From Candidatus Helarchaeota archaeon (lineage in GTDB: Archaea > Asgardarchaeota > Lokiarchaeia > Helarchaeales > RDOG01): 64,000 nt of DNA. Below, piece after piece: positions 26,901 to 35,294 of the stretch; the stretch's first letter is position 1, and every line of letters begins with the position of its first letter. The DNA is taken from contig JAHPZH010000001.1 in NCBI GenBank assembly GCA_019058315.1, positions 343,536-407,535 of the forward strand, given 5' to 3'. The position numbers were made by a program, and so were the translations under genes. The notes below the pieces were generated by a model. It was not told where the DNA came from and did not search any database. It was given only the letters and a program-made list of their open reading frames with translations.

Positions 26901-28885
26901 ATTTTAACTCTTCTGATAATACTTATAATGCAAGTACTGGTCCGTTTTCAGGTCCGATTGTAGATAAATTTAAAGAAGGATTAATTCTTTTTAATGGAAT
27001 GTATTATTCTTGGCAATTGAAATTTGGCACTATTACATTTTCAATGTCTGCAAGGTGTACATATCTAGGAGGCAATACTTACCGTATAACAGAAAATAAT
27101 CCTTTTACCTCTTACTTATTCTGGTTTTCTTCAACTGATTCTAGAGATGTTAATAATCTAACAAGAGTTATTTCTAATTCTATTAACTCATATGATAACT
27201 ATTATGTATTGTTTGAAAATGATACTTGGGAGCCTTTTTGTATATTTAATAATGTTAGTATGGGTGATTTCATTCCAATTGCCACAAGTCTTTGGTTTAC
27301 CGCAGATTCAAATAGAACATTCCAAATTACGGGAGAAAAAAACATTTCAAGATTTGGAAGGGTTTTGGATTGTTGGGAACTAACGGATGTTAGAGGTAGT
27401 GTAGCATATTATGAAAAAGTCACTGGCTTATTAGTATCTGCATACATTGTTGGTGATGGTTCAGATTATTCAATAAATGTTACTAAAACAAATGTATTTC
27501 CTGCGGGATCCACATCATTTCCAAATTTATCTTTCTTATTATTATTACTCGTACCATCTAGTAGTCCTCCTATTATTTTTATTTTAATTATAGCAATAGT
27601 CGTAGTAGCTGGAATAACTGGGATTTTAGGAGTTGCTATACATCAGAAACATAAAGAAGTATATATTTCAAAACCACCAAAACCATCAGAACCCCCAGAA
27701 CGCAAAAAACCCAAAGAAAAAAGAAAACCTAGTCGACCTAAAATAAAAAATGAAAAAGTAGAAGCATGGAAAGATCAAGGAGATATATTTAGGGCTGAAA
27801 GAAATTATGAAAAAGCATACGAATGCTACCAAAGGGCACTTGAAATAGATCCAGAAGATATAAGAGCAAAAGTAATGATAGGTCTATTACAAGATAAAAT
27901 TTCATCTAGTACAAGCCAAGCCGAATCTCCTAGTACTATTATTAAGGAACAAATAGAGAAAAAACCCGAACAAATTACTGTAAAACCTTCAATTACACCA
28001 GAAGAAACACCAGAAGAAAGAGCTAAATCTTTATTTGATCAAGGATTTGACTTTTTTAAAGTAGGAGAATATCAAAGATCTATTTTTTACTTTGAAAAAA
28101 CGATTGAATTAAATCCACAGTTTAAAGATGCATGGTACAGTTTAGGGGTGGCTCATATGAATTTAGGAAATGATCAGAAGGCAATTGAGTGTTTAACAAA
28201 CGAACTTGAGATTGATCCATCGAACAAACTAGCTAAGGCCTTTTTAAATTCATTAAAAAAGAAATATTTAAAAACTGAAGTTGAAACAAAACCAATTAGT
28301 TCAGAATTTAAGGAGATACTAAAAGAAGATGCAAATGAACTGTTTACTAAAGGAAAAGATTTTTTTAATTCAGCAAATTATTTAAATGCTGTAGAATATT
28401 TTGAAAAAGCTGTAAAAATTAACCCCAACCTGAAAGAAGCTTGGTATGAATTAGGTTTGAGTCATGCTTCTCTTGGAAATATGCAGAAAGTAATTGAAGC
28501 CCATAAACGAGTAGTTGAAATCGATCCACAATTTAAAGAAGCTTGGAAATTTTTAGGAACTGCCCATCTATCCTTAAGAAATCATCAAGAAGCTATAAAT
28601 AGTTATAAAAAAGTGCTTGAATTAGACCCTCAAGATAAATATGCTTGGTTTTATATGAGTAAATGCTATGAAAAATTGGAAAATTACCAACAAATGGTTC
28701 AATGCCTCGTAAACGTACTTAATATCGATTCAAAGGATAAAAGAGCATGGTATAACTTAGGAGATGTTTATGAAAGATTGGGACATAATAAGGAAGCCTT
28801 GGAATATTATACAAATGTATATAACATAGATCCACAATATAAACAAGTTTTAGAGAAGATAAATTCACTAAAGAATAAAATTTAG
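23921..28885 (+). CDS. Membrane-anchored subtilisin-like protease with cytoplasmic TPR domain
   Basis: With the ATG at 23921 (AGGTGG eight bases upstream) the protein has about 1654 residues. After a signal segment and a propeptide-like region to about 235, an S8 domain shows Asp247 (IAIIDTGID), His289 (DDEGHGSHCAG) and Ser614 (GTSMATPAVAG). About 120 extra residues, probably a beta-sandwich, are inserted between His and the GIAPDAQLVGIKVL strand. A PPC-like domain and two Ig-like repeats follow, then a membrane span (about 1217-1240), a Pro/Lys-rich stretch and about nine TPRs to the end. The protease lies outside and the TPRs inside. Its substrate is unknown. Confidence 0.9.
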   Translation: MKGNNRSFFIIIILIYLCYIASPLFLSNYSVNNFNFINIGFSKEINSELDSINNEFNDSKLQQILEKFNFNEINNNEWSKDFQKADKNFNGINDQFEPKLFELSRMKNLQEIKPNKEMFLSDEDIINEILGNKKQTLEEISYDNIPIIIQFSDGDFESYSSLFMSLGGKVKSIYKTSINGFAGTIDFEGLSRFCELLKLDNKQFLLEEDVRLEANLYYNSRNMNLRPYVWNTLNYTGDTNSSIAIIDTGIDDFHNFFRPGYSSGNSAYKIVGWNDVVNGLSSPYDDEGHGSHCAGIAAGEGSPKYDISGRSVSTFSYGLNLSGGYIFLGGYLDLIGGRFNVTDPGLIEINCNFNDYTPAPDDVDIYAYLYRGESVVDSYVSGASSWSDTLTYTATASTLGDYSLRIRIILRDVNGDWFVDEPIFGFTGTIHWPFNPPEMGSGDRYKGIAPDAQLVGIKVLDETGGGWESDIVAGVNWAINNKLSYNITTISMSLGYDTGGHTSIINAVNNAVANGIVTVVAAGNEGGIGNNIGSPGDADKVITVAAMNYEDRVTDYSSAGRTSYSGQTIKPDIMAPGGSYNSLTIFSTDTNDQDANGISTDIYLNDTYPAVGTSMATPAVAGATNLLIEAMGGYSNWNYTEEEAGRVKALLLMTATETYPLTREVDTGYSPVLNRGGKDYHEGYGRINIDAAIEAYTQKLTEGTYNSSWLSSSLINPFNKHALGCYVDLIAGEEYYFNLFVPDGTDFDLHLYNNTPTLVGDPILVASSTSSILGMDEFFRYIPNASGRHYLIAKAISGEGIANFTYKTNMLPPNLTNGSVTPTTGNQSTLLNFSVIYTEPEGYPPTSINVLINGTPYPMEKQNISDNSYTDGCAYQCLTYLQPGSYNYSFECWDGKYYNFTNTYFGINIVEANLLSPTLTNGQIYPNEGYANWTTFKFRVTYTDADNNAPSYVNVTINTTSYSMIKQNPLDTNYMDGCIFMLNTELDIGNYYFYFNSSDNTYNASTGPFSGPIVDKFKEGLILFNGMYYSWQLKFGTITFSMSARCTYLGGNTYRITENNPFTSYLFWFSSTDSRDVNNLTRVISNSINSYDNYYVLFENDTWEPFCIFNNVSMGDFIPIATSLWFTADSNRTFQITGEKNISRFGRVLDCWELTDVRGSVAYYEKVTGLLVSAYIVGDGSDYSINVTKTNVFPAGSTSFPNLSFLLLLLVPSSSPPIIFILIIAIVVVAGITGILGVAIHQKHKEVYISKPPKPSEPPERKKPKEKRKPSRPKIKNEKVEAWKDQGDIFRAERNYEKAYECYQRALEIDPEDIRAKVMIGLLQDKISSSTSQAESPSTIIKEQIEKKPEQITVKPSITPEETPEERAKSLFDQGFDFFKVGEYQRSIFYFEKTIELNPQFKDAWYSLGVAHMNLGNDQKAIECLTNELEIDPSNKLAKAFLNSLKKKYLKTEVETKPISSEFKEILKEDANELFTKGKDFFNSANYLNAVEYFEKAVKINPNLKEAWYELGLSHASLGNMQKVIEAHKRVVEIDPQFKEAWKFLGTAHLSLRNHQEAINSYKKVLELDPQDKYAWFYMSKCYEKLENYQQMVQCLVNVLNIDSKDKRAWYNLGDVYERLGHNKEALEYYTNVYNIDPQYKQVLEKINSLKNKI

Positions 28886-29170
28886 AGAATATATATTTAA
28901 GTTGATTGTTCTAGCTCATCTCGGATATCGAATTAATGGTCAAACCTTCAAGATTTACTCTAAAATCAAAACTTTACAAATCTTCTCATTCTAAAAATTC
29001 TAATATTGTCTACACTTAATTTTCTAATTTCTTTAGATTAAGTTATTAAATTATTCTACGATTAAAAACATTTTATAACTGAATTTTATGAATAAGATTC
29101 TTATTTATTATATGTTATAATTTTTTATTCAAAAGATTTAAACTCATATAATAAAAAAATAGGGATAATC

Positions 29171-29371
29171 TTGAATGTCAAGATAAAAAAAATCCTAATT
29201 ATAATCTTTCTCATGTTTAATATACTTGTATTTTCCCAAATAATACAAAACACGCGGAAAACTACAAATATATTTAATAGTCTATCGTATCCTTTAAAAT
29301 TAAGTTCTAGTAATGTTAAAATAATAATAGGAAATGAAATTAGAGCAAATAGTTACAATACCGATTATTAA
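29171..29371 (+). pseudogene. 5' fragment of the surface protein gene, cut by an in-frame TAA
   Basis: A TTG start behind AGGGAT gives a signal peptide (KKILIIIFLMFNILVF) and the beginning of a repeat. The frame stops at TAA 29369-29371, then continues open and in the same frame into the gene annotated from 29510. Past the stop, the sequence ENPTICFFDDGSFVVAWDS is a normal repeat unit, and sister repeats have Gln (CAA) where the TAA stands. The whole frame 29171-31054 would be 627 codons. Either a C-to-T nonsense mutation, a sequencing or assembly error, or readthrough explains it. Confidence 0.75.
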
Positions 29372-29509
29372 GAAAATCCCACTATTTGTTTTTTTGATGA
29401 TGGTTCATTTGTTGTTGCTTGGGATAGTGTAGGTCAAGATGGATGGCAAGAAGGTATTTTCATTAAATTATTCAACTCAACAGGTCAAAATCAGACTGGT
29501 GACATCCAA

Positions 29510-31054
29510 GTGAATGAGGAATTTATGTGGAAACAAGAAAACCCTTCTATTTGTCGTCTATCAAATGATTCTATTGTAGTGACTTGGCAAAGCGATGAGC
29601 AGGATGGAGAAGACTTTGGAGTTTATGCTAAAATATTCAATTCAACACTTGATAACCAAACTAGTGAATTTTTGGTAAATACCAATATTACAAATATTCA
29701 ACAAAAACCTTCGGTTAGCCGTATTAACAATAATTCGTTTATAATAGTTTGGGAAAGTAGATATCAAGACGGTGATGGGTATGGGATTTATGCTAAAATA
29801 TTTAACTTAACTGGTAATAATCAGACTGATGAATTTCAGGTGAATACATATACTAACAATAGTCAACAAAATCCTTGTGTGTGTAGTCTCACAAATGGCA
29901 ATTTCATTATCACTTGGGATAGTTTAGGACAAGATGGATACCAAACTGGGGTTTTTATGAAAATGTTTAATTCGACAGGTCATAATATGACTGATGATAT
30001 TCAAGTTAATGGATATTATGAATATATACAATCAAATCCTTCAATATGTTACTTATCAAACAATTCATTTGCTGTATCTTGGGCAAGTGAGAATCAAGAT
30101 GGTGATAATTACGGTGTTTTCGCTAAAATTTTTAATTCATCATGTCATAACCAAACTGGTGACATCCAAGTAAATACATATTTTAATGAAGCTCAATCCC
30201 ATCCTTCCATGTCTAATTTCTCTAATGGATACTTTGTGATAACTTGGCAAAGTGTTGAACAAGATGGAGATGGTTATGGAGTTTTTTATAAGCTTTTTGA
30301 TTCAAATGGAAAAAACTTAACTGATGATATTCAAGCTAACACTTTCTGGATAGATTATCAAAGGAATCCATCCGTACATTGTTATCTTGATAATAATTTT
30401 GTCATAGTATGGGATGGTGAGGAAATTATTGGTGATTATCAAGATATTTTCTTTAAAGTCATAAGATATGAAATAAACTCTAGAACAACTAATCCTTTAG
30501 AATCAATTCCTTTACTATTAAACAATTCTTCTAATATAAATTCTGAAATTATATCGATTTTTATTATTTTAGCCATTATAGCTATTTCAACTCTTGGAAT
30601 TGTATCTTATAAATTAAAAAATAAAGAAAATTTAACTCCTAAAATTAAAAATTTCATAAAACAGAATTTTTTAGGATTGATAATCACAGAAAGACCATCG
30701 GGAAACTTAATTTATAAAAAATATTTTAAAAACGAACTAAAAGAGCCCTATCTAATAAGTGGATTTTTAACAGCAATTCAAGCTGTAGATTTAGGTCTTA
30801 TTTCAAGTAATGTTATAGTGAAAAAGCTATCATTTAAAAATTATCAAATTAAATCCGAAGAGGGAGAATATACAACCGTCAATTTTATTCTCTCAAAACA
30901 TCCAATTATTGAAATTTCTGACTTAATATTTAAAAAATTGAAAAATTTTATTCGAGAATTTGAAAGTTTAAATAAAAGTTCATTTAAGAATAAAAAAAGT
31001 CATGACAAATCTGAGGAAATAGATAATTTAATTCAAGAAATAATTTTTGAATAG
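29510..31054 (+). CDS. Propeller-like surface protein with membrane span and cytoplasmic longin-like domain (3' part)
   Basis: Six or so repeats of about 50 residues (QNPSICYLSNNSFAVSWAS, DGDNYGVFAKIFN, a sequon, then DIQVNTY) form a probable beta-propeller, with many N-glycosylation sequons. A membrane span follows at about 345-366 (IISIFIILAIIAISTLGIV). The last 145 residues begin LGLIITERPSGNLIYKKYF and contain PYLISGFLTAIQAVDLG and FILSKHPIIEISDLIFKKL, a pattern like the longin/roadblock-type modules common in Asgard archaea. The GTG at 29510 is only the first start after the upstream TAA; the intact protein would start at 29171 with a signal peptide. Confidence 0.7.
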   Translation: MNEEFMWKQENPSICRLSNDSIVVTWQSDEQDGEDFGVYAKIFNSTLDNQTSEFLVNTNITNIQQKPSVSRINNNSFIIVWESRYQDGDGYGIYAKIFNLTGNNQTDEFQVNTYTNNSQQNPCVCSLTNGNFIITWDSLGQDGYQTGVFMKMFNSTGHNMTDDIQVNGYYEYIQSNPSICYLSNNSFAVSWASENQDGDNYGVFAKIFNSSCHNQTGDIQVNTYFNEAQSHPSMSNFSNGYFVITWQSVEQDGDGYGVFYKLFDSNGKNLTDDIQANTFWIDYQRNPSVHCYLDNNFVIVWDGEEIIGDYQDIFFKVIRYEINSRTTNPLESIPLLLNNSSNINSEIISIFIILAIIAISTLGIVSYKLKNKENLTPKIKNFIKQNFLGLIITERPSGNLIYKKYFKNELKEPYLISGFLTAIQAVDLGLISSNVIVKKLSFKNYQIKSEEGEYTTVNFILSKHPIIEISDLIFKKLKNFIREFESLNKSSFKNKKSHDKSEEIDNLIQEIIFE

Positions 31055-31089
31055 CAATATAACAAAATTAAACTTTAATATGAGTGCTA

Positions 31090-31974
31090 ATGTTTAAAAT
31101 CAATTCATTACCCGAAAAAATCTTATATAGTTCAGTAAGAATTGAAACTGAAAATACATCTGGTCAAACAGGTGTTGGTACGGGATTTATTGTAAGTTAT
31201 ATCAAGAATAATCATATTAGTCTTTATCTGGTAACCACTAAGCACCATATTAAGGAAGCAGTAAAAGGAAAATTGCTATTTATTCGAAGCGATGGTGAAA
31301 AACCAATTAAAGAACACAGTGTTTCTATTTCAATAAATAATTTTCATAAAAAGTGGTTTCAACACCCACAAGATGAAATTGATATTGCTATTATGCCATT
31401 TAACGAACTAATTTATAAATTGAAGAATAATGGAATTCAAATATTTTTTAGTATGATAGATAGCAAATTAATACCCTCAGAAAAAGTTTTGAGAGAAGAT
31501 ATAAGCACAGTAGAAGATATCCTTTTTCCTGGTTATCCTGATAACATTTATGACACTAAAAATTTAATTCCTGTTATTAGAAAAGGTGTAACTTCAACAC
31601 CTATTTCAATGGATTTTGAGGGGAATCCAATATTTTTAATTGACGCATCAATTTTTCCAGGATCAAGTGGTAGTCCGATATTTATTTATAATATTAATAA
31701 AATCTCTTCGAAACATAAAGAATTAGGAAATCTTGAACGTATTTTCTTTGTAGGAATTCTATCTAATGTCTTTGTAAAAGAAGATTTTATCTTTAGAGAT
31801 GATGTTGGACTTAATATAAGTAATATTCCAGCTCTACAAACAAGACAGTACATGAACTTGGGTATCGTCTTTAAGGCTTTTTTAATTAAGGATTTAATTA
31901 AAGAATACCAAAAAGCGGAATTTATTATTTCTTTATTAGATTATACAATTAAGAAAATATATAAAAAAAGATAA
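31090..31974 (+). CDS. Trypsin-like serine protease, no signal peptide
   Basis: A chymotrypsin-fold peptidase domain. The triad is seen as His in LVTTKHHIKEA, Asp in DEIDIAIMPF, and Ser in FPGSSGSPIFIY, with GVGTGFIVSY before the His as in DegP/trypsin-2-type domains. There is no PDZ domain and no signal peptide, so it is probably cytoplasmic. The C-terminal 60 residues are helical and basic. The start is ATG 31090 or the GTG two codons upstream; neither has a clear ribosome-binding site. It is 35 bases downstream of the longin-like surface protein gene and may act with it. Confidence 0.85.
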   Translation: MFKINSLPEKILYSSVRIETENTSGQTGVGTGFIVSYIKNNHISLYLVTTKHHIKEAVKGKLLFIRSDGEKPIKEHSVSISINNFHKKWFQHPQDEIDIAIMPFNELIYKLKNNGIQIFFSMIDSKLIPSEKVLREDISTVEDILFPGYPDNIYDTKNLIPVIRKGVTSTPISMDFEGNPIFLIDASIFPGSSGSPIFIYNINKISSKHKELGNLERIFFVGILSNVFVKEDFIFRDDVGLNISNIPALQTRQYMNLGIVFKAFLIKDLIKEYQKAEFIISLLDYTIKKIYKKR

Positions 31975-31978
31975 TAAT

Positions 31979-34900
31979 TTAATAATTAGACTTTTTTCCA
32001 GTTTTGCCGTTTATTTTTTTAGAAGAAAGTTGATTTTCGATTTTTTTTAACCTATTTTCTATTACTCTGTTATTTTTATTAGCAGAATTACTAATAATAG
32101 CAATTGTCAGTATGAATGTTATTGCTATTCCTGAGATTATACCTAATCCGATAGGAGATAATAATAAATCTAGAATATTAGCCGTACTTTGTGGAGGAAT
32201 GAAAATAATACTATCATCTTCTGCACTTGGATTATTTGGATCTGTGCCATATAGAAATATTTCATCATAATCACTAACTCCATCTCCATCCGTATCATTG
32301 TTAAATGGATTGGTATTATGGACAAAAATTTCATCGTAATCGTTTAAGCCATCGCTGTCTGTATCATTATTTGTTCCATTAGTTTGATATATAACTACTT
32401 CATCAAAATCGTTTAACCCGTCGCTATCTGTATCAAAATTCGTTGCATTGGTTGGATAAACAATATTTTCATCATAATCGTTTAATCCGTCACTGTCGGT
32501 ATCAGGATTAGTTGCATTAGTTGGATAAATAATAATTTCATCGTAATCATTTAATCCATCACTATCTGTATCCAGATTGGTAGGATTAGTTAGATGAATA
32601 ATAGTTTCATTGTAATCATTCAATCCATCACCATCTGTATCATTATTGATTGAATTGGTATGATAGACAAAAATTTCATCGTAATCATTCAATCCATCGC
32701 CATCCGTATCATTATTATTAGGATCTGTTGGATATACTATTATCTCCTCATAATCATCTAATCCATCACCATCAGAATCATAATTTGTCGCATTTGTTGG
32801 AAAAATATAGACTTCACTATAGTCATTTAGCCCATCATAGTCTGTATCAGGATTAGAACCATTAGTACCATAAATTTTTACTTCCTTGAAATCATCTATT
32901 TCGTCATCATCTGTATCAGGGTCAGAACCATTTGTATAATAAATCATAACCTCTTCATAATCATTTAAACCATCTCCTTCCGTGTCCGAGATTGTCGCAT
33001 TTGTTTGATACACCATAATTTCATCGTAATCATTTAATCCCTCACCATCAGTGTCATTATTCGTTGCGTTTGTTTGATAGACTATAATTTCATCATAATC
33101 ATTTAATCCCTCACCATCAGTGTCATTATTCGTTGCATTTGTTTGATAAACTATAATTTCATCGTAATCACTCAATCCTTCGCCATCAGTATCATTATTT
33201 GATGGATTTGTATTATATTTCCAAACCTCATGAATAAAAGTCAAACCATCTGAATCTAAATCATCATTACCACATTGTCTAAACTTAATGCATCGCAAAC
33301 CTTGAGTAAGATCTGCAACATATGCTATATCTCCCGAAATTGCCACTCCACTTGCGTACCCTGGGGTGTTAATAATACCTATTTCAGAGGGGCTTGTTGG
33401 ATTGCTAATATTAATACACCATAGCCCTTCGGTATAATCGGCAACACATGCCACGTCTCCTGAGACTGACACATCATATGCTAATCCTGTCGTGTTGTAA
33501 GAGCCTATTTTAGAGGGGTTGGTCGGGTCGCTTATATCAATACACTGTAAGCCTTGAGTTGAATCTGCAACATATGCCACGTCTCCCGAGACTGCTACAC
33601 TAGATGCTAATCCTGGAGTGTTATAATAGCCAATTTCAAACGGATTTCTAGGATTACTAATATCAATGCACCGCAAACCTTGAGACCAAGCAGCGACGAA
33701 AACCAAGTCTCCAAAAACTGCCACACCTGAAGCACTACCTATTATGTCATAAGAGCCTATTTCAGAGGGATTTGCAGGGTTACTTATATCAATGGCCCGC
33801 AAGTAACCATAATCAGCAACATATACAATATCTCCTGAAACAGTTACTCCACGTGCAGATCCCGATGTGTTATAGGAACCAATTTCAGAAGGATTTCTAG
33901 GATCGCTAATATCTATGCACCTCAAGCCTTGATCATAATCAGCAATATACGCCACGTCTCCCGAAACTGCCACATCCCATGCTTGTCCTGGAGTTTTGTT
34001 ATAACCTATTTCAGAAGGATTAATTGGGTCGCTTATATCAATGCATTGCAAACCTTGAGAACCATCTGCAATATATGCCACATCTCCCGAAACTGCTACT
34101 TTATATGCAAATCCTGGAGTAATACAAGAGCCTATTTCTGAGGGGTTGGTGTGGTCACTTATATCTATGCATCGCAAACCATGATCATAATTGGCAACAT
34201 AAGCCACGTCTCCTGATACTGCTACTCCCATTGTCAATCCTGGTGTAATATAAAATCCGATTTCCGAGGGTTTGGTCGGGTCGCTTATATCAATACACCA
34301 CAATCCTTCCTCATCATTGGCAATATATGCGATATCACCCGAAACGACTACTCCACGTGCTAAACCTGGGAAATTAATGTAACCTATTTCAGGGGGATAA
34401 GAAGGATCACTTATATTAATGCATCGCAAACCTTGAGAACCAGCAGCAATATATACAACATCACCCTCAACTGAGACTCCATGTGCATATTCTGTGGTCA
34501 CACAAGAGCCTATCTCAAAGGGGTTGGTCGGATCGCTAATATTGATACTCCGCATGCCTTGATCATAAGCTGCAACATACGCAACATCGCCCGAGATGGT
34601 TACAGCATATGCAGGTCCTTTCGCACTACAATTGCCTATTTCAGAGGGGTTAGTAGGATCGCTTATATTAATACACCGCAACCCTCCGTTATCATCAGCT
34701 ATATATGCTACGTCCCCTGAAATTGCCACTGCCCGTGCAAATCCCGAAGTGTTATAGTTCCCTATTTTTGAGGGACTAGTTGGGTCACTAATATTAAAAC
34801 ACGCCAATCCTTGGTTACCATCAGCAATATATGCCATGTCACCTGAGATAGCCACTCCCCATGAGAATCCATTAGTAGAGCAAGTGCTAATTAAAGAAAG

Positions 34901-35206
34901 GTTTGTCGGGTCGCTAATATTAATACAGCGTAAATAATACCAATCAACAATATATGCCACGTCTCCCGATACTGCAACTCCAGATACATATCCAAATCCT
35001 GGGTCTATATAACCGAGCTCCGCCTCTTCAATCTGAAGCTCCATAGGAATTGAAGGAATGAATTCCTCTTTATTTAACTCTTGATTAAACCAATCTGGTA
35101 TTATCATATCTGTTCGAATTAAAGAAGAAGTCGAAATTGTAAATAATATTGAAAATAAAGCTATTAATGCTAAGATTTGAATTTTTTTTCTCTTTTTCAG
35201 GTTCAT
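31979..35206 (-). CDS. Surface protein: 14 LVIVD repeats, 15 TSP3-type repeats, membrane anchor
   Basis: A 1075-residue protein. A signal peptide (IQILALIALFSILFTIS) is followed by fourteen 42-residue LVIVD repeats (GVAVSGDVAYIADYDQGL, then RCIDISDPTNPSEIGSY), which form beta-propellers. Fifteen 23-residue repeats (NDTDGDGLNDYDEIFVYHTN) of the thrombospondin type-3/calcium-loop kind come next, likely a calcium-stiffened stalk. A membrane span near the end (IGLGIISGIAITFILTIAII) and a short Lys-rich tail anchor it. Asn-glycosylation sequons are frequent (NATN, NGTN). It looks like a stalked adhesin or sensor. The stop lies four bases from that of the trypsin-like gene. Confidence 0.9.
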   Translation of the reverse strand: MNLKKRKKIQILALIALFSILFTISTSSLIRTDMIIPDWFNQELNKEEFIPSIPMELQIEEAELGYIDPGFGYVSGVAVSGDVAYIVDWYYLRCINISDPTNLSLISTCSTNGFSWGVAISGDMAYIADGNQGLACFNISDPTSPSKIGNYNTSGFARAVAISGDVAYIADDNGGLRCINISDPTNPSEIGNCSAKGPAYAVTISGDVAYVAAYDQGMRSINISDPTNPFEIGSCVTTEYAHGVSVEGDVVYIAAGSQGLRCINISDPSYPPEIGYINFPGLARGVVVSGDIAYIANDEEGLWCIDISDPTKPSEIGFYITPGLTMGVAVSGDVAYVANYDHGLRCIDISDHTNPSEIGSCITPGFAYKVAVSGDVAYIADGSQGLQCIDISDPINPSEIGYNKTPGQAWDVAVSGDVAYIADYDQGLRCIDISDPRNPSEIGSYNTSGSARGVTVSGDIVYVADYGYLRAIDISNPANPSEIGSYDIIGSASGVAVFGDLVFVAAWSQGLRCIDISNPRNPFEIGYYNTPGLASSVAVSGDVAYVADSTQGLQCIDISDPTNPSKIGSYNTTGLAYDVSVSGDVACVADYTEGLWCINISNPTSPSEIGIINTPGYASGVAISGDIAYVADLTQGLRCIKFRQCGNDDLDSDGLTFIHEVWKYNTNPSNNDTDGEGLSDYDEIIVYQTNATNNDTDGEGLNDYDEIIVYQTNATNNDTDGEGLNDYDEIMVYQTNATISDTEGDGLNDYEEVMIYYTNGSDPDTDDDEIDDFKEVKIYGTNGSNPDTDYDGLNDYSEVYIFPTNATNYDSDGDGLDDYEEIIVYPTDPNNNDTDGDGLNDYDEIFVYHTNSINNDTDGDGLNDYNETIIHLTNPTNLDTDSDGLNDYDEIIIYPTNATNPDTDSDGLNDYDENIVYPTNATNFDTDSDGLNDFDEVVIYQTNGTNNDTDSDGLNDYDEIFVHNTNPFNNDTDGDGVSDYDEIFLYGTDPNNPSAEDDSIIFIPPQSTANILDLLLSPIGLGIISGIAITFILTIAIISNSANKNNRVIENRLKKIENQLSSKKINGKTGKKSNY
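32225..33265 (-). repeat. TSP3-type calcium-loop repeats, 15 units of 69 bp
   Basis: In-frame 23-codon units with the core DTDGDGLNDYDE. Neighbouring units around 33030-33190 are almost identical in DNA, others carry substitutions such as DTDDDEIDD, so the array has both old and recent duplications. Boundaries are approximate. Confidence 0.85.
33290..35015 (-). repeat. LVIVD repeats, 14 units of about 126 bp
   Basis: Fourteen units, nearly all 42 codons long, with core GDVAYIAD and ISDPTNPSEIG. Most loops end in an aliphatic-Gly pair (QGLRCI). One unit (near 33800) is one residue short, reading YGYLRAI. Boundaries are approximate. Confidence 0.85.
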
Positions 35207-35294
35207 GTTTCATCCTTCCTTTAAAATCATTTGATAAATTGAAGATTTAAAGTAAATTAAATGCAATTAAAGATGAAATTAAAAAATAAAAAAA

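Noticed and set aside
28886..29170. Possible tRNA or small RNA gene in the 285-base gap
   Set aside because: No cloverleaf arms or T-loop consensus (GGTTCGAATCC-like) and no stable hairpin visible; it is plain AT-rich leader sequence.
29369..29371. Recoding of the TAA as an amino acid
   Set aside because: Pyrrolysine uses TAG and selenocysteine TGA; TAA has no known programmed recoding in archaea. A nonsense change or sequence error is simpler.
33929..34720. Plus-strand frames within the LVIVD repeats
   Set aside because: Antisense of a strongly repetitive coding sequence with no start signals of their own.
32225..35015. CRISPR array, because of regular repeats
   Set aside because: The repeats have no unrelated spacers between them and stay in one open frame encoding LVIVD and TSP3 domains.
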